The translations under genes and the position numbers were made by a program. Source: Tillandsia leiboldiana (taxonomy: Eukaryota > Streptophyta > Magnoliopsida > Poales > Bromeliaceae). From it: a stretch of 64,000 nt of DNA. The first letter of the stretch is position 1, and the number at the start of each line of letters is the position of its first letter. Location: NCBI GenBank assembly GCA_029204045.2, contig CM055072.1, forward strand, positions 6,794,682 through 6,858,681, in the 5' to 3' direction. The notes beneath the pieces were generated by a model. The model was not told the origin of the DNA, ran no database searches, and saw only the letters and a list, made by a program, of their open reading frames with translations. This document shows, piece after piece, positions 34,965-47,187 of this stretch.

Positions 34965-35848
34965 TTGGATTAGATATATTTACATAAATATCTAACGTAT
35001 AAAATAAAACTTTTATCTATACAATTATACTAAATTAATTATGGTTATATATTTCTGAAGTGTAAAATAATATAATTGCTTTATAATATTTAATCTCTCT
35101 ACTACGTATCCTAGATTAGCCGCTAGTAATACTTGGTTATTGAGTAAAAGTGTTACATAACATGTACCCATGTAATAATTAATCTAAGTGAAACTATAGT
35201 TACTTATAATAAGTGATGTGAGAGTACAAAGAACCATAGTGAGAATTTGTAAGGCTTTCCTTCACCAAAAAAAAAAAGAAAAAATAAAAATAAAAATAAA
35301 ACAAAAACAAAGCAAAAATAAAAAAAGAAAGAATGGTGTACACTTACTTGGTTTACAAGAGGCATCTACAAAAGCAAGAATAGAGATAAAGCATATAGAC
35401 GAGGAAAATAATAAAAGTTAAAGAAACACCCCGGATGCATCACCAACACCCAATCGAAACCAACATCTTTGCAGAGTACCTCACCTGCGCTGAAGCCGAA
35501 AGGATCTTACCCCCCCCCCCCCCCCACCCCAATCGGTTGACCCTTACGAACCCCGAGTGGAGGTCGAATCATCCAACTGCACTCCTATCGGCAACCCGTA
35601 TATTCATCTGGGCGAAGTCGGATGTCTGTACGCTCCCTAGATTGGTCCTGGGTGCCAAGTGGGGTGCCGAAAGAACTCGCACTCACCACAACCTAGTTAA
35701 ACAATTCTACCGCCAGGAGAGTCGGGACCCAACCCACATCACCTTCCGTGCGTATTTCACCACAAACTGCATGGCGCCTGGAGAATCTGGATGTACCCAC
35801 ATCATCCTCCGATAGATATTTCACCACAATACCAAATGGGAGGCCAGG
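34965..35848. other. Intergenic, with an unassigned 126-codon frame
   Basis: AT-rich to 35410, including an A-rich run (35265-35330). An open frame on plus (35435-35815) has a poly-C tract read as prolines and a ~62-bp imperfect repeat (CCCACATCACCTTCCGTGCG and CCCACATCATCCTCCGATAG). It has no recognisable domain and I do not call it a gene. Confidence 0.45.
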
Positions 35849-36424
35849 TGTGACACCCCACTTCCCAGGGGGTCACCCATCCTAGAACTACTCTAGCTCT
35901 AGCACGCTTAACTCTCATGTTCCTCTTGGATCTTGCTACCATCCAAAATGCTATAGCCGGGTTAGAGATTTAGTCCTATTATATCATTTATATATAGGAC
36001 TAATCCAAATTCCGGGGGTGTCACATTCTTCCCCCCTTTAAGCCCTGACATCCACGTCAGGCTCAAGCACACTCACAAGCACCAGGCAATGTGAGACTCG
36101 TCTCGCTAGCCTTAGCCGACCTTGTGAGGAGCTGCACTCCACTCACAACGGTCATTAGCCGAGGAGCCTCGCTCTACCCGCTAAATAACCCTGGCTCAGC
36201 CGAGACTCATCTCACATTTCCGGCTGGTGAATGGCTCTGATACCAACTGTGACGCCCCACTTCCCAGGGGGTCACCCATCCTAGAACTACTCTAGCTCTA
36301 GCACGCTTAACTCTCATGTTCCTCTTGGATCTTGCTACCATCCAAAATGCTATAGCCGGGTTAGAGATTTAGTCCTATTATATCATTTATATATATGACT
36401 AATCCAAATTCCGGGGGTGTCACA
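35849..36424 (-). mobile_element. Cassandra TRIM retrotransposon, complete
   Basis: Two 177-bp LTRs (35849-36025, 36248-36424) flank a 222-bp interior with a minus-strand primer site TGGTATCAGAGCC directly inside the right LTR and a polypurine tract (AAAGGGGGGAAGA) directly inside the left LTR. The minus-strand LTR contains AGTTAAGCGTGCT, AGAGTAGTTCTAGG and ATGGGTGACCCCCTGGGAAG, the box A, intermediate and box C parts of plant 5S rRNA. That identifies Cassandra. No coding capacity. Flanks are CCAGG on the left and TTTAC on the right, so no target duplication is visible, unlike the other copies here. Confidence 0.93.
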
Positions 36425-36636
36425 TTTACACTGACATCACTACGCCCATCGTTATCTCTGTACACCCATTTCCAAAAGAGTCGAAAGTATCGACCTTTTC
36501 CTCCGTCAAGCGCTTTCACGCCACACAATAGTCCAAAGGCCAGCTACCCAGCTCACCAATACACCAGAGTACTCACCTGTAGTTCTTTTTAGGCTACTCC
36601 TAAGACAGAATCTACCACACTCTCACACTTAACCGG

Positions 36637-39044
36637 TGTCACGCCCCGAGACCGCATATTTGGTCAGTTCGGGCACGCCAACATACCCGCCAATCGGGCA
36701 TGACCTATCCTACCCGAAGAGAACTGTCAGTCATCTCAATGGCAAATAGCGCAATGAAAAAACATACATATCAAAGTAAAATTTACTGCTAATTTAAACA
36801 TTCAACTTTATCATAAACACAACTGTGTAAAGCTGAAATACATAATCGATTGAACATTTAATATAAATATCTTGTTACAAATTTTTTTTTTCTTTTCCTC
36901 ACCCAAAATACACTGTTCACTCAAAATAACCAAAAGAGTATAAGAACCACTAGACTTGTTAGGTCTACTATACTGCTGGCCCGTTACCCCTGTCGTGATC
37001 CTCACCGGCTGTATCTGGTCCTAGAAAAATGGAAACCAACATGGTGTGAGAATTACAAATAGTTTCCAGTGGGTTCATCCACCGAGAAACATACTTTACA
37101 CCTCTTCGTCTAATGGAAGCATTAGTAGCAAGATAAATATATAAACAGATATGAAAAGCTGTAAAGCTACACTAGCGTGCTGATATGAAAATCACTACAC
37201 TATTAGACCATGCAAGCTACTATGCCATGCCACACTAGGCTACCATACTCACACTCGGCCACTATGCCGCTAAATAGGGTTACATCTAACCCGACCGCAC
37301 CCAGCCATCATGATAATATTGATTTAGATTTCATAATTAGGCTTCGTAGAGAGTCTTCTCATTTGCACTCCCTCTCTACTCGACGTTTGCTTAAGCTCCT
37401 TTAGAGCCCTCTTTTCCACCGAGAGTCGAGTCTTGCTCGCACACTCTCCAACTTGCCTCGAATGAGTTTAAGGCACTTCGACACCCATTCACTCGAGAAG
37501 CTGAGTCTTGCTCACGCATTTTCCCCAGGAGTCGAAATATGCTCGGCCCCTCCCATTGGCACTTATTCCTCGCTTCCGGAAGCTTTACATATCTCTTTTA
37601 TCCTAAGTTATTTACTCTAGGATATCTTGGGTGTCCAAAAGACGCCAATTTAGATTAGAGTTCTTTATTTACTCAACCTGCTCATTTACACCCTAAGTTC
37701 TTATACTAGGGTTACAAGATGCCCCAAGGACACCAACACTCTAACCTTAGAGTTCCTTGACTCTATGTTTTGAACTCTACATTTTCACCTGAGATTTTAT
37801 CTAAGCTAAATGCCACTAGAACAACCTAGATATCTTTTAGGTTTTATACCACACATGCCACCTTACTTCACCTAGGTTTTCTCCTAAGTCAAAGTCCATG
37901 TGAACAACCAACAACTAAGTTTATTGTCTATTAAAACAAGGCGTTTCTTGCACATCACTTTTATGTCATCTAGGGCTAAATCCTAATTTTACCCAGGAGT
38001 ACTAATGTGTTTCTATACAAACTACTCTTACAACAATACTTCTAAATCAAGAAAGCATAGGAAAAAGAGATGAAATCACCCTTTTCGGTGAAATCCCCCA
38101 CCTCTTGTGTGTGTTATTGCAAAGAGAGTGCTTGATCTCTTGTTTTTCAAGAAAATTCCTAAAACATGGGGAAACCAAAAGAAACCCCTTTGGAGCTTAA
38201 AAATCCAAAACCTCCAAATTTCACAAAAACTCTAAAAACTCACCTCTTAATTTCTTGCTCAAGAGGGGTGGAGAGAGGTTCTTCTTCCTCCCAAGATGCT
38301 CTCCTAGTGATTCTCCTCCGTTTCGTAGCCTTGAAGGAGATCAAATCCCCAAAATCTCCTTCCTTGTAGCTAGGGTTTCTTCTCTTCTAGAGAGAGAAAG
38401 AGAGGAGAGAGAAAGTGAGAGAGGGAGTGAGGAGGGTCTGAGGTTGGGGGTGAAATCCCCCACCCTTTTATACTAGGGCCCCCCACGAAATTGCAAACTT
38501 GCCACTCTCTCTCGCTGACAGGTCCGAGAAAGTCCAGACTTTTTTCCCGAAAAAGTTCGGACCCCGAATGTCCCCTACACTATGCGCGAAAAAAGGTCCG
38601 GACTTTTTTCCCGAAAAAGTCCGGACCCCGAACGTAGAATTTCTGCGCACCAGGATGGTTCGGTCCTCTTCTCACGGTGGGGACCTTTCTGAAAAGGTCC
38701 GGACTTTTCCAAAAAAGTCCAGACCCCGAAGGTCAAATTTCCACATTCTCATCGCCTCGAAAAATATATTTTCGCTCTACGAGGCCCTAAACCCCACGGG
38801 ATCATTCCGACATGCTTGAAATTCATTTCTAACATACCCACAACCATTTTGACTATTTCGAGATCTCTTTTAAGCCGATTTTTCAATACGGAACTAATTT
38901 TAAATTCCGTTTTCAACTCACTTTTGATCCGATTGCCTTTTGCTTCGAACCAAACTTGCTATAACTTTTTTTACTCGTATTTTTAAACTTGTTTAGGACG
39001 TCTTATCCGCACTTTGTCATTTTAGCAAAAGTTGGAGTACCACA
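36637..39044 (-). mobile_element. Solo LTR (family C) with TSD ACCGG
   Basis: 2408 bp from TGTCACGCCCCGAGACC to GAGTACCACA, flanked by ACCGG at 36632-36636 and 39045-39049. A strong minus-strand TATA (GTATAAAAGGG) lies at 38464-38474. Upstream of it are three ~30-bp imperfect palindromes (38531-38563, 38595-38627, 38696-38725). No internal region. It shares only the TGTCACGCCCCG end with families A and B. Confidence 0.9.
38531..38725. repeat. Three palindromic repeats upstream of the family C TATA box
   Basis: Each unit has arms GGTCCGGACTTTT and AAAAGTCCGGACC around a short CCCG-type spacer. The second (38595-38627) is the best, the others carry one or two mismatches. Spacing is about 65 and 100 bp. 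Candidate dimeric factor sites or hairpins. Confidence 0.7.
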
Positions 39045-39049
39045 ACCGG

Positions 39050-40408
39050 TCCCTCGGTTCCACCACCCACACGGTTCTATCCCGAGGTTCACAAAGTAAA
39101 GCATCCGAACATAGGGTCTCTAACCTCTACGCTTCAAAACCTCAAGACTCAGGGAGTTCTACACAACATTCCTACCACAACCCTTACTCACAACTAGAGA
39201 TAAGAAGCTAACAACAAACCAAAACTCAAAAACAGTAGGCAAGATAAGAAATCACCGCTACTTGACGATATCCCCCATCTCAGACAGAAGAACTCGCTGA
39301 AGATTACGGTTGGCTGCTAGGATCACCAAGGAACGCTCCTTTGGGTATGAGCCGATTCGAGGAAGAAGTCCTCGAGCTCCACAGTCTTTTAAAGATTCCG
39401 GTCGCTCAGCTCGAGCTGATCCTCACAACTTCCAACAGAGTTTCTTCCGAATAGACTTGCTCTCTTTGCTATTTATAGAGGGAACTGGTTGGACACAAAT
39501 GGAACAGATATGATCGGGGGGCGCTGACCAGGCGGCACATTGTGGTGTGACAGAATTTGTGTACACGACATGTCACCTCTGCTGACCCTTATAATAAATA
39601 ATCTCAGTGTCTGCGCAGATTCCAACGATTGTCTCATCACCAAAAAAGTTCGTTGACTTAAGTATGAGCTGATTGAGCTGGCATGAATCGAGACCTTGCC
39701 CCCACATAGCCTCTAGGCTCCCCACAAGCTGGTTCGGCTCTCCACAGTAGCTCTTTCCATTTAACTTATTTTTCTTAACTAAATTCCGGCTTTATTACAT
39801 TTAATAGCTCGGTTTGCTAGTAGTTATTAATAGTTCTATTTAAAATAATCACTATTTAAGAGGAGTAAACTCTCTAATTTAATTAATTGAAATATCTTAA
39901 ATAAAAGGGAAAAAAAATTGAGGGACCTCAATCGAGCGAAAAATAGTTGACAGTGCCCTATTTAAAAATAGCCTATAGTTGAGGGAGGGATTCGTGAAAT
40001 TTTTTAACTATTAAATTAAAAATATTGATCTAATTAACCTAGAAAGTGGTGTGAAGTATAGGTGGAGGATCTTCTAAAGATTGCATGAAATCCAATATAA
40101 TAAAATATATATATAAAAAAAACTACATAAAAACACCCCTAAAACTATTACTTTAGTGGGTCCAAGACGAAAACTTATATAAGAAAATCAAATAAAAAAA
40201 AAATTAATATTTGAACTCAAATCTCCTATTTTAATATTATAGAAAATAATTATTTATCCCAAAAAATTTAAAGCATACAAAAAAAAATTCTTAAGACTTT
40301 ATATGTAACAGTAAGTAGTTTCCGTAAACAAATAAAGCTAAAAAATGTTATTAATTTCAAGCATCCAAAAACAAGAACTCTACTTTCATGCTTGTAATTA
40401 ATCTTTTA
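39050..40408. other. Probable degraded LTR (minus TATA at 39469-39480) and AT-rich spacer
   Basis: 39240-39560 is GC-richer and has TCTATAAATAGC on the minus strand, like an LTR promoter, but I could not find paired ends. After 39780 the sequence is AT-rich and without genes. Confidence 0.4.
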
Positions 40409-41234
40409 GAGCCCGTTTGGTTCCGAGATTAATTTCTGAAGTATAAATTTTTTTATACCTGGGATAGCTTGCTATTCCGGGATAAAGAAGTATAAAAGTT
40501 AAATTGCGTTTGGTTGAAAAGTTGGTATTCTCTGGAATAGCTAAAATAGTGTTTGGTTGAAATTATGGAATAGTGCAGGATAATGGAAAAAGAAGATAGA
40601 ATTTTTTTCAAAATGCCAATTTTGTCCTTATCTTTTTTTTTTGTAGGAAAATTAATTTTAAAATTATATTTAATTTGAAGCAATTTAATTATAAGTAATA
40701 AATTATATCTTACCTAAAAAAATTAATTTTAATATTTAATTTAATTTGAAGCAATTTTAATTATAAATTATAAATTATAAATTTTAATTTTAATTTAAAA
40801 CTTTAATTTTAAATTTTAATTTTAAATTTTAAATTTTAATTTTAAATTTTAAATTTTAATTTTAAACTTTAATTTAAAATTTTAATTTTCAAATTTTATT
40901 TTAAATTTTGAATTTTAAAAATTTAATTGTAAATTTTAAATTTAAAATTTAAAATTTATATTTAAAATTTTTTAATTTAAAATTTTAAAAATTATATTTC
41001 CATTCCTGAAGAAAGGAGGCAGTGGGTGGGAAAATTATATTCCCATTCACTGCCCCCACCCCTATTCCACTATTCCAAGCATCCCATGGAATTAATCTTA
41101 ACGGGTTATCCTAGGATAACCCGTTAAGAAGGGGATAAAATTTTTTTTTATCCCCTGTGTTTTTTCAATGATGTTTGGCAAGAATAGGGGGATAAAGGGG
41201 TTATTCCCCCTTTATCCCCCAACCAAACACTGCC
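40409..41234. mobile_element. Tourist-like (PIF/Harbinger) non-autonomous element 2
   Basis: Ends GAGCCCGTTTGGTT and AACCAAACACTGCC, flanked by TTA on both sides (40406-40408, 41235-41237). The interior is made of AAATTTTAATTTT-type repeats and shares the GGGATAACTTGC/GGGATAACCC-type subterminal blocks and the CTTTATCCCCCAACC right end with element 3. Confidence 0.75.
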
Positions 41235-41237
41235 TTA

Positions 41238-41839
41238 GGAATATTATAATATAATACTTCCATGCTAATAGCCATATTTAGGCCCTAATAACTGGATTAT
41301 ATTGTAAAATTCCTAAACTTTAGGTTTTTTGTTTGCCTAATTAAAAAAAGAAAATACCTTTTGGTATACTCTATTTGGGTGTATATCCTATATCCCATTC
41401 ATTCAATGATAAAGTAAATTTTATTAGTTATTTCAAAAAAATATTTTTTGAATTAGTGGGATATACATCTTACACCCCTTTTAGAATGTACCGGTAATAT
41501 TGCTAAAACACAAAAATTATAATTGCCTATGAATCCCTAAAAAATACAAGCTTTTCATATTTATCCTAAAAAGTTTAAATGACGATATCTCTCACTCTAA
41601 ATTTTTTCAAAAATTTAACTTTACAGTTAAATTTTGTTAATCTATTGTTAAAAGTAGTAGTTAACTATGTACAAGACTCATTTGCCGTTTCAAATATGTC
41701 CCTCAAAATATTTTGGTGATAAAATTTATCTCTCCAAAGTGCCAACCTCTCTCAAATTACTCCCTCATTTAATACGGAGTTAGGCTAAGGATGAAGTTAA
41801 TCTGAAATTAATCCTAAATAATCCGACAGCCTAGTATAT
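41238..41839. other. AT-rich intergenic, nothing coding seen
   Basis: No gene. 41395-41480 repeats the GGATATACATCTTACACCCC phrase of the small hairpin repeat seen at 44244. Confidence 0.5.
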
Positions 41840-42757
41840 TGATCCAATTTTAAAAATAGTTGTTTTAATTTTTAAAATTATTATTTTATTATTTTATTTA
41901 AGAGATTTTTTTATTTTTAAAATTTTTCATGTGGAAGACATTTCTAATTAGAGATATGGGTTTGATAGTTTTAAGTTAAAATTAGATATATTTGTGTGAC
42001 ACTACAATAGTCTCATATCGCATGGAAATGAAGTTGTGATTGAGTATATAAAAAACATGACCACTAATAATAATGACCAGGTTTAAGTATTTTGAACTGT
42101 GGTTTGGATACAACGAGTTATTATTGCTAGTGGGTCGATTCGTTATATTTAGTATTAGAGTCGAATACCAGCCGAAAGTGTGTGACGAATTTCAGCTAAG
42201 TCAGGATCTAAAAGACAAGGTGACAGATTATGTCAGGGATCTGAATGACAAAACTAGCGAGACAAGTCTCATATCGTCCGTGATTTTGGACTGACGAGGA
42301 CGTTAGGCCAAAACGGTGGAAGTTTATAACATCCCAATAGTCCCACATTTTAAGTATTTTAGACTGTGATTTGAATCCAATGAGTTATTATTGCTAATGG
42401 ATCGGATCATTACATTTGGTACTAAAGTCAATCACCAGTCAGAAGTGTGTGACGAATCTCTGCTGAGTCAGAATCTGAAAGATAAGATAACGAATTATAT
42501 CAGAAATCTGAATGACAAGACTAGCAAAACAAGTCACACATCGTCTAAAGTCAAAATAGTTGAATAGAATTAAGATTAAAATTTAATTTATTATAAATAA
42601 ATATGTTTGATATTCATTACAGAAAGAGAGTTTTTAATTAATAAAAATCTTAATTTAACTTTCTTTATCGCATTTGTGGTCTTATTTTAGTCTGTGTGGA
42701 TTTTCTCTTTTTCTTCCTCTTTTTTTTCTTCTCTCTATTCTATCTCGGCTTGCATCA
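41840..42757 (+). repeat. 5' LTR of the old element (contains a TRIM)
   Basis: Native parts 41840-41994 and about 42549-42757 align with 55383-55769. The TRIM entered at GATATATTTG, a stretch still intact at 55535. Confidence 0.6.
41995..42548 (+). mobile_element. USE-TRIM, plus orientation, partial tandem (LTR-interior-LTR-interior)
   Basis: LTR 41995-42147, interior, shortened LTR 42325-42414, then a second copy of the interior (42415-42548) instead of flanking DNA. Key blocks are AATAGTCTCATATCG with TATATAA 24 bp later, and TGACGAGGACGTTAGGCC before the second LTR. Degenerate, and no target duplication. Confidence 0.7.
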
Positions 42758-43190
42758 ATTTGATATCAGAGTTGAAAAATTCTTTATTATTGTGACGAAC
42801 ACAAAACTCGCAAATAGTTTAGAGTGCTATCAATTTGCAACTGAGATACGATTCCAATAGTAAGAAATTCTTGATGTGCATATCTTGCAAAAGCTTGACG
42901 AATTAACGCAAGTAATTAAAGCACTAACAGTAGGAAAAACTCCTCTACAAAAAGGACAAAATCCTACTATTCTTGAGGTGCTCGATCCTAATTATTCACA
43001 ATCTTCCACTGTGCTGCATGCCTGCAACAATGCAAAGTGGGGCTAGCAAAGAATTTGGAAACTCAGCCAACTTCCAACATAGTACTATCACGTCCTGGAG
43101 GTTCTAAATGAGCGAAAAAATGTTGGTGCGCGTCAGACCCGCCACATATACAAATTCACTTACAAACGGACGGAGTCTTCTTTATATATA

Positions 43191-43605
43191 TACGGCGTCT
43201 CAAACACGACTTATACTTTAACCATGTAGTCACAATGAAATCAAAAGGAGAGATCACACTTAATTATAACTATATTTACTACAACAAGATTGAAAGAATA
43301 AATCCACATATTTAAAAAACAGTGTCCACACGACATCCGGTTTTATATATGTACGGCGTCTCAAACACGACTTATATTTTAACCATGTAGTCACAATGAA
43401 ATCAAAGGAGAGATCACACTTAATCATAACTATATTTACTACAACAAGGTTGAAAGGATAAATCCACATGTTTGGAAAACAGTGTCCACACGACATCCGG
43501 TTTTAGAAACGTTTTCGCAATTTTTTTAGGCGACAACAAAGCTTGAAAGGATAAATCAACAGATTTGGAAAGCAGTGCCCATATATACGACACTTAGTTT
43601 GAAAA
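43191..43605. repeat. 161-bp tandem repeat, about 2.4 copies
   Basis: TACGGCGTCTCAAACACGAC starts at 43191 and again at 43352, and the following ~150 bp are nearly identical. A partial third copy starts at about 43538 (CTTGAAAGGATAAATCAACA). It begins near ATCACGTCCTGGAGG (43088), an LTR-like end, so it may be part of an inserted LTR. Confidence 0.75.
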
Positions 43606-43625
43606 TATTTTGGATGGTAGCAAAA

Positions 43626-43706
43626 TCCAAAAGGTTATGAGAGTTAAGCGTGCTAGAGCTAGAGTAGTTCTAGAATGGGTGACTCCCTGGGAAGTGGGGC
43701 GTCACA
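43626..43706 (+). mobile_element. Cassandra LTR fragment (5S-like part), plus orientation
   Basis: GAGTTAAGCGTGCTAGAGC through TGGGGCGTCACA matches the last ~80 bp of the Cassandra LTR, covering the whole 5S-like promoter portion. Truncated on its left. Confidence 0.85.
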
Positions 43707-43929
43707 AGTACAATGTAAAATTATATGAAACAATCATTATACTTTAAAAATTTAAATTTTTAAAAAATAATAATTTTAATATTTTAATATTTTTTTTTAT
43801 GTCTGAACTCGATATTTTAGTATGGTGGGACTCGAATTCAGAATTTTTTATTCTGTACCATAAAAAATTATATGAAACAACCGTTGTACTTCAAAATTTT
43901 AAATTTTTAGAAAATAATATTTTTAAAGC

Positions 43930-44500
43930 AAAGGTATCTTTCCCTCGATTATTATCAAAATTATGAGACGATGGAAGCATGTACCAAGTGATTTTATAAT
44001 ATTTCGTCTCGAACAAAATTGTTCACATTTAATGAGACCTTTGCAGTCAAACATCACACTAGATTGAGAGAGGATGTGCAAGATGGATTAGTGGACTTCA
44101 AATTCTAGACTGTCGATGAAATTTTCAATGTTGCGCTACAATTGTTGACAAACTAAATAGAAGAGAGAGCAATCGACGGTCCAAAACCGAGTCTTCATCA
44201 TTTGTGCCAAAATCTTCAAGCACTTCATTACATCTTACGCCAAAGGAGAATGCTACATCTTACACTCCATCCATTCTAGGATAGAATAAATTTCACTCGT
44301 CACTTCGAAGTGACGAATGGATAAATGCCCATCTTAGAATGAACTAGGTGTAGGATGTATATCTCAAATAAGGTGTACATGTAGCATAGCTCTATGCCAA
44401 AACCTTCAAAGGGTCAAAAGTTTTTCAAATGTCAGGAAATGGGACGCCTCGCGCAAAACTGTCCTTATCGACGATTCAACTTAACAAAAACAATTACAAA
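43930..44500 (+). pseudogene. Degenerate gypsy gag of the old LTR element
   Basis: Weak Gag-like phrases (TRLREDVQDGLVDFKF, then a stop, TVDEIFNVALQLLTN) are followed by a short open frame at 44394 with FKCQEMGRLAQNCPYR, a zinc-knuckle relic with a damaged H position. A LINE inserted directly after it at 44516. Multiple stops. Confidence 0.6.
44244..44390. repeat. Small hairpin-centred repeat (MITE-like)
   Basis: Centred on a perfect 20-bp palindrome TCGTCACTTCGAAGTGACGA (44298-44317). Flanking arms are CATCTTACACTCCATCCATT and CTAGGTGTAGGATGTATATC. Diverged relatives lie at about 13085-13215, 13620-13760, 41395-41480 and 52955-53120. Confidence 0.5.
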
Positions 44501-47187
44501 TCCTTCAGAAAATTCCTATCGGGCCCTGCCTCCTTCCTTGCTGGGAGCTTCTCCCTTGGCCCCAACCATGACTTCCCAGGTTTCTTTTAATCCCTCTGGT
44601 ACGGCCCAGCCTTCTCCCACCAGCCCGGGTCGCTCATCTCCGGCCCAGCGACGTAGCTCGTGTCTCGCGCACTTGTACAGGGGAAACTCCATCCCCTCCA
44701 TCAAGCGCGCTCAAGTGCTGCGGTGCAAGAAACTAGCTGCGGGATGCGCCGCGTCAACCTCGGTCCCCCGGCCGCGCGCTGATCCACCGCCTGTCCACGC
44801 ACTGGCCTGCTCCGCCTCGCAACCCCCCCCCCGGACCCGACGGCGTCTTTGAAGAGTCTGCTTGATCGCGACCCCGCCACTCCTCTGTCTGAGGAGGAGG
44901 TGTCTCTCATCAAAGCCGCCTGCGGTATCGTGGAGGCACGCGTGGCAACACCCCCTGGCGACCCCTCATCCTCTGTTGTTCTGGCCTGCCCCGCTTCGGG
45001 CGGTATTGCGCGCGTCTAGTGCGGTTTTTTCTCCATGGTTTTGGGAGGTTCTGTGAGCTCGGTTATTTTATGGCTAGAAACAGAATTTTTCGGTTTTTAT
45101 CTTGGAACGTGCGCGGATTGAACGATGCGGCGAAGTGCACAATTGTTCGGTCTTTCATTCAGAATTGCAAATGTTGTGTTGTTTGCTTTCAAGAGACAAA
45201 GCTTGCTACCATTTCTATTTCGAAGCTTCGATCTTTCTGTGGGTTTTATCTGAGCGACTTCAGAGCTATCAATTCGGCAGGCAACAAAGGAGGAATACTG
45301 ACGGTCTGGAACCCAACGCTCTTTGATTGCGTGGACGACTGGACCGGGGCCTATTCGCTGCATGTTCTCCTTCGGAGGAAAGCGGATGGTGGTGTGCTCT
45401 TAATCTCCAACTTCTACGGCCCCACGGGCGCTTCTTCCAAAGCTGATCTCTTCCGGGACCTTACGAGCACCAGCGAAAAGGCGGCAAATGTCTGGATGGC
45501 TGTTGGCGATTTTAACATTCTCTACTCTGAGCTTGACAAAAATAGTTCGTCTATTAATGTGGCAGAAATCATCCAGTTCAGGGATGCAATTAACGAGGCT
45601 GGGCTTTCGGATCCGCCGCTTCGTAATCGCTCCTTCACTTGGTCCAACGGCAGGAGGTCTCCTACCCTCGAGCGTCTCGATCGGGCGTTTATTTCTAACG
45701 GTTGGACGACGGTCTTCCCTACCACGTCCCTGCGCGCTCTGCCGCGCCCGAGATCGGATCACTGCCCACTGCTTATCTCGGCTTTCTCCTTCATACCTAC
45801 GGCTCGCCTTTTCCGCTTCGAGTCCTTCTGGTTGCGACTACCAGCCTTCTCAGAGGTCGTCTCGGCTGCCTGGGCCCAGCCTGTTCTGGTTCCGGACTCA
45901 GCTTCTCGCTTCACGTCTAAATTGGGTAACGTGGAGGCGGCTCTGAAATCCTGGAGCACGGGCTTCGCCACCACTTCGAAAGTGCAGAGGGATAGCTGCC
46001 TTCGCTGGATTGATTGGCTTGACATGGCCGAGGAACGCAGGATCCTCACGGGTTCGGAGCGGCGCTTGCGGCCAATTCTCAAAGTCAGGTACGAGGAGCT
46101 CTGTCTACGGGATGAAGTCAAATGGAGACAACGGTCTCGCGTACAATGGCTGAAAGCGGGAGATGCAAATACGGCCTTCTTCCACCGAAGGGCGAATGTA
46201 CGTCGGTGCACTAACCGCATCACCGCTATTTCTGATGGCTACTCTACCCTGTCCGGGCATGATGCCATTGCCGAGCATCTCTCTACCTTCTTCGCGAACC
46301 GACTGGGTGCGGTTTGCCCGCCTTGCTGTTCGATCGACTTTCTTCATCTTTACGGGGCAAATGCGGCAAATCTCTCCTTCCTGCAACTCCCTTTCTCTTT
46401 GGAGGAAGTGAAGGTCGCGGTATTTTCTTCTGCGCCGGAGAAGTCCCCCGAGCCGGACGGTTTCCCGATGCTCTTCTATCAACGGTTCTGGGAAATCATC
46501 AAGGAGGACATCTTGGATGTATTCAACGAGCTGTTTTCTGGCAATGCCAATTTATCTGCAGTTAACAATAGCTGGATCTGCCTCATTCCTAAGAAACCCA
46601 TTATCTCGACTGCGCGAGACCTGAGACCCATCAGCCTGGTTCACAGCCTCTCCAAGATCCTGTCGAAGGTTCTCGCTTCAAGACTGCAATGTTGCTTACA
46701 ACCGCTGGTCAACCCGCACCAGGCGGCCTTCGTCAAAGGGCGCAGCATCCTCGACAATTTCTTCAGAGCACACTTCCTAGTTCACCATCTGTCATCCTCT
46801 AAGGCCAGAGCCGTGGTTTTCAAGATCGACTTCGAGCGCGCTTTCTGTGACGCCCCACTTCCCAGGGGGTCACCCATCCTAGAACTACTCTAGCTCTAGC
46901 ACGCTTAACTCTCATGTTCCTCTTGGATCTTGCTACCATCCAAAATGCTATAGCCGGGTTAGAGATTTAGTCCTATTATATCATTTATATAGAGGACTAA
47001 TCCAAATTCCGGGGGTGTCACATTCTTCCCCCCTTTTAAGCTCTGACGTCCACGTCAGGCTCAAGCACACTCACAAGCACCAGGCGATGTGAGACTCGTC
47101 TCGCTAGCCTTAGTCGACCTTGTGAGGAGCTGCACTCCACTCACAACGGTCATTAGCCGGGGAGCCTCGCTCTACCCGCTATATAAC

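Noticed and set aside
35435..35815. 126-codon plus-strand frame
   Set aside because: Includes a poly-C run read as prolines and an internal repeat; no domain, and no promoter or splice context that I can support.
35860..35915. A 5S rRNA gene
   Set aside because: Only the 3' half with the promoter boxes is 5S-like and it sits inside both 177-bp LTRs of a TRIM, so it is Cassandra and not a ribosomal gene.
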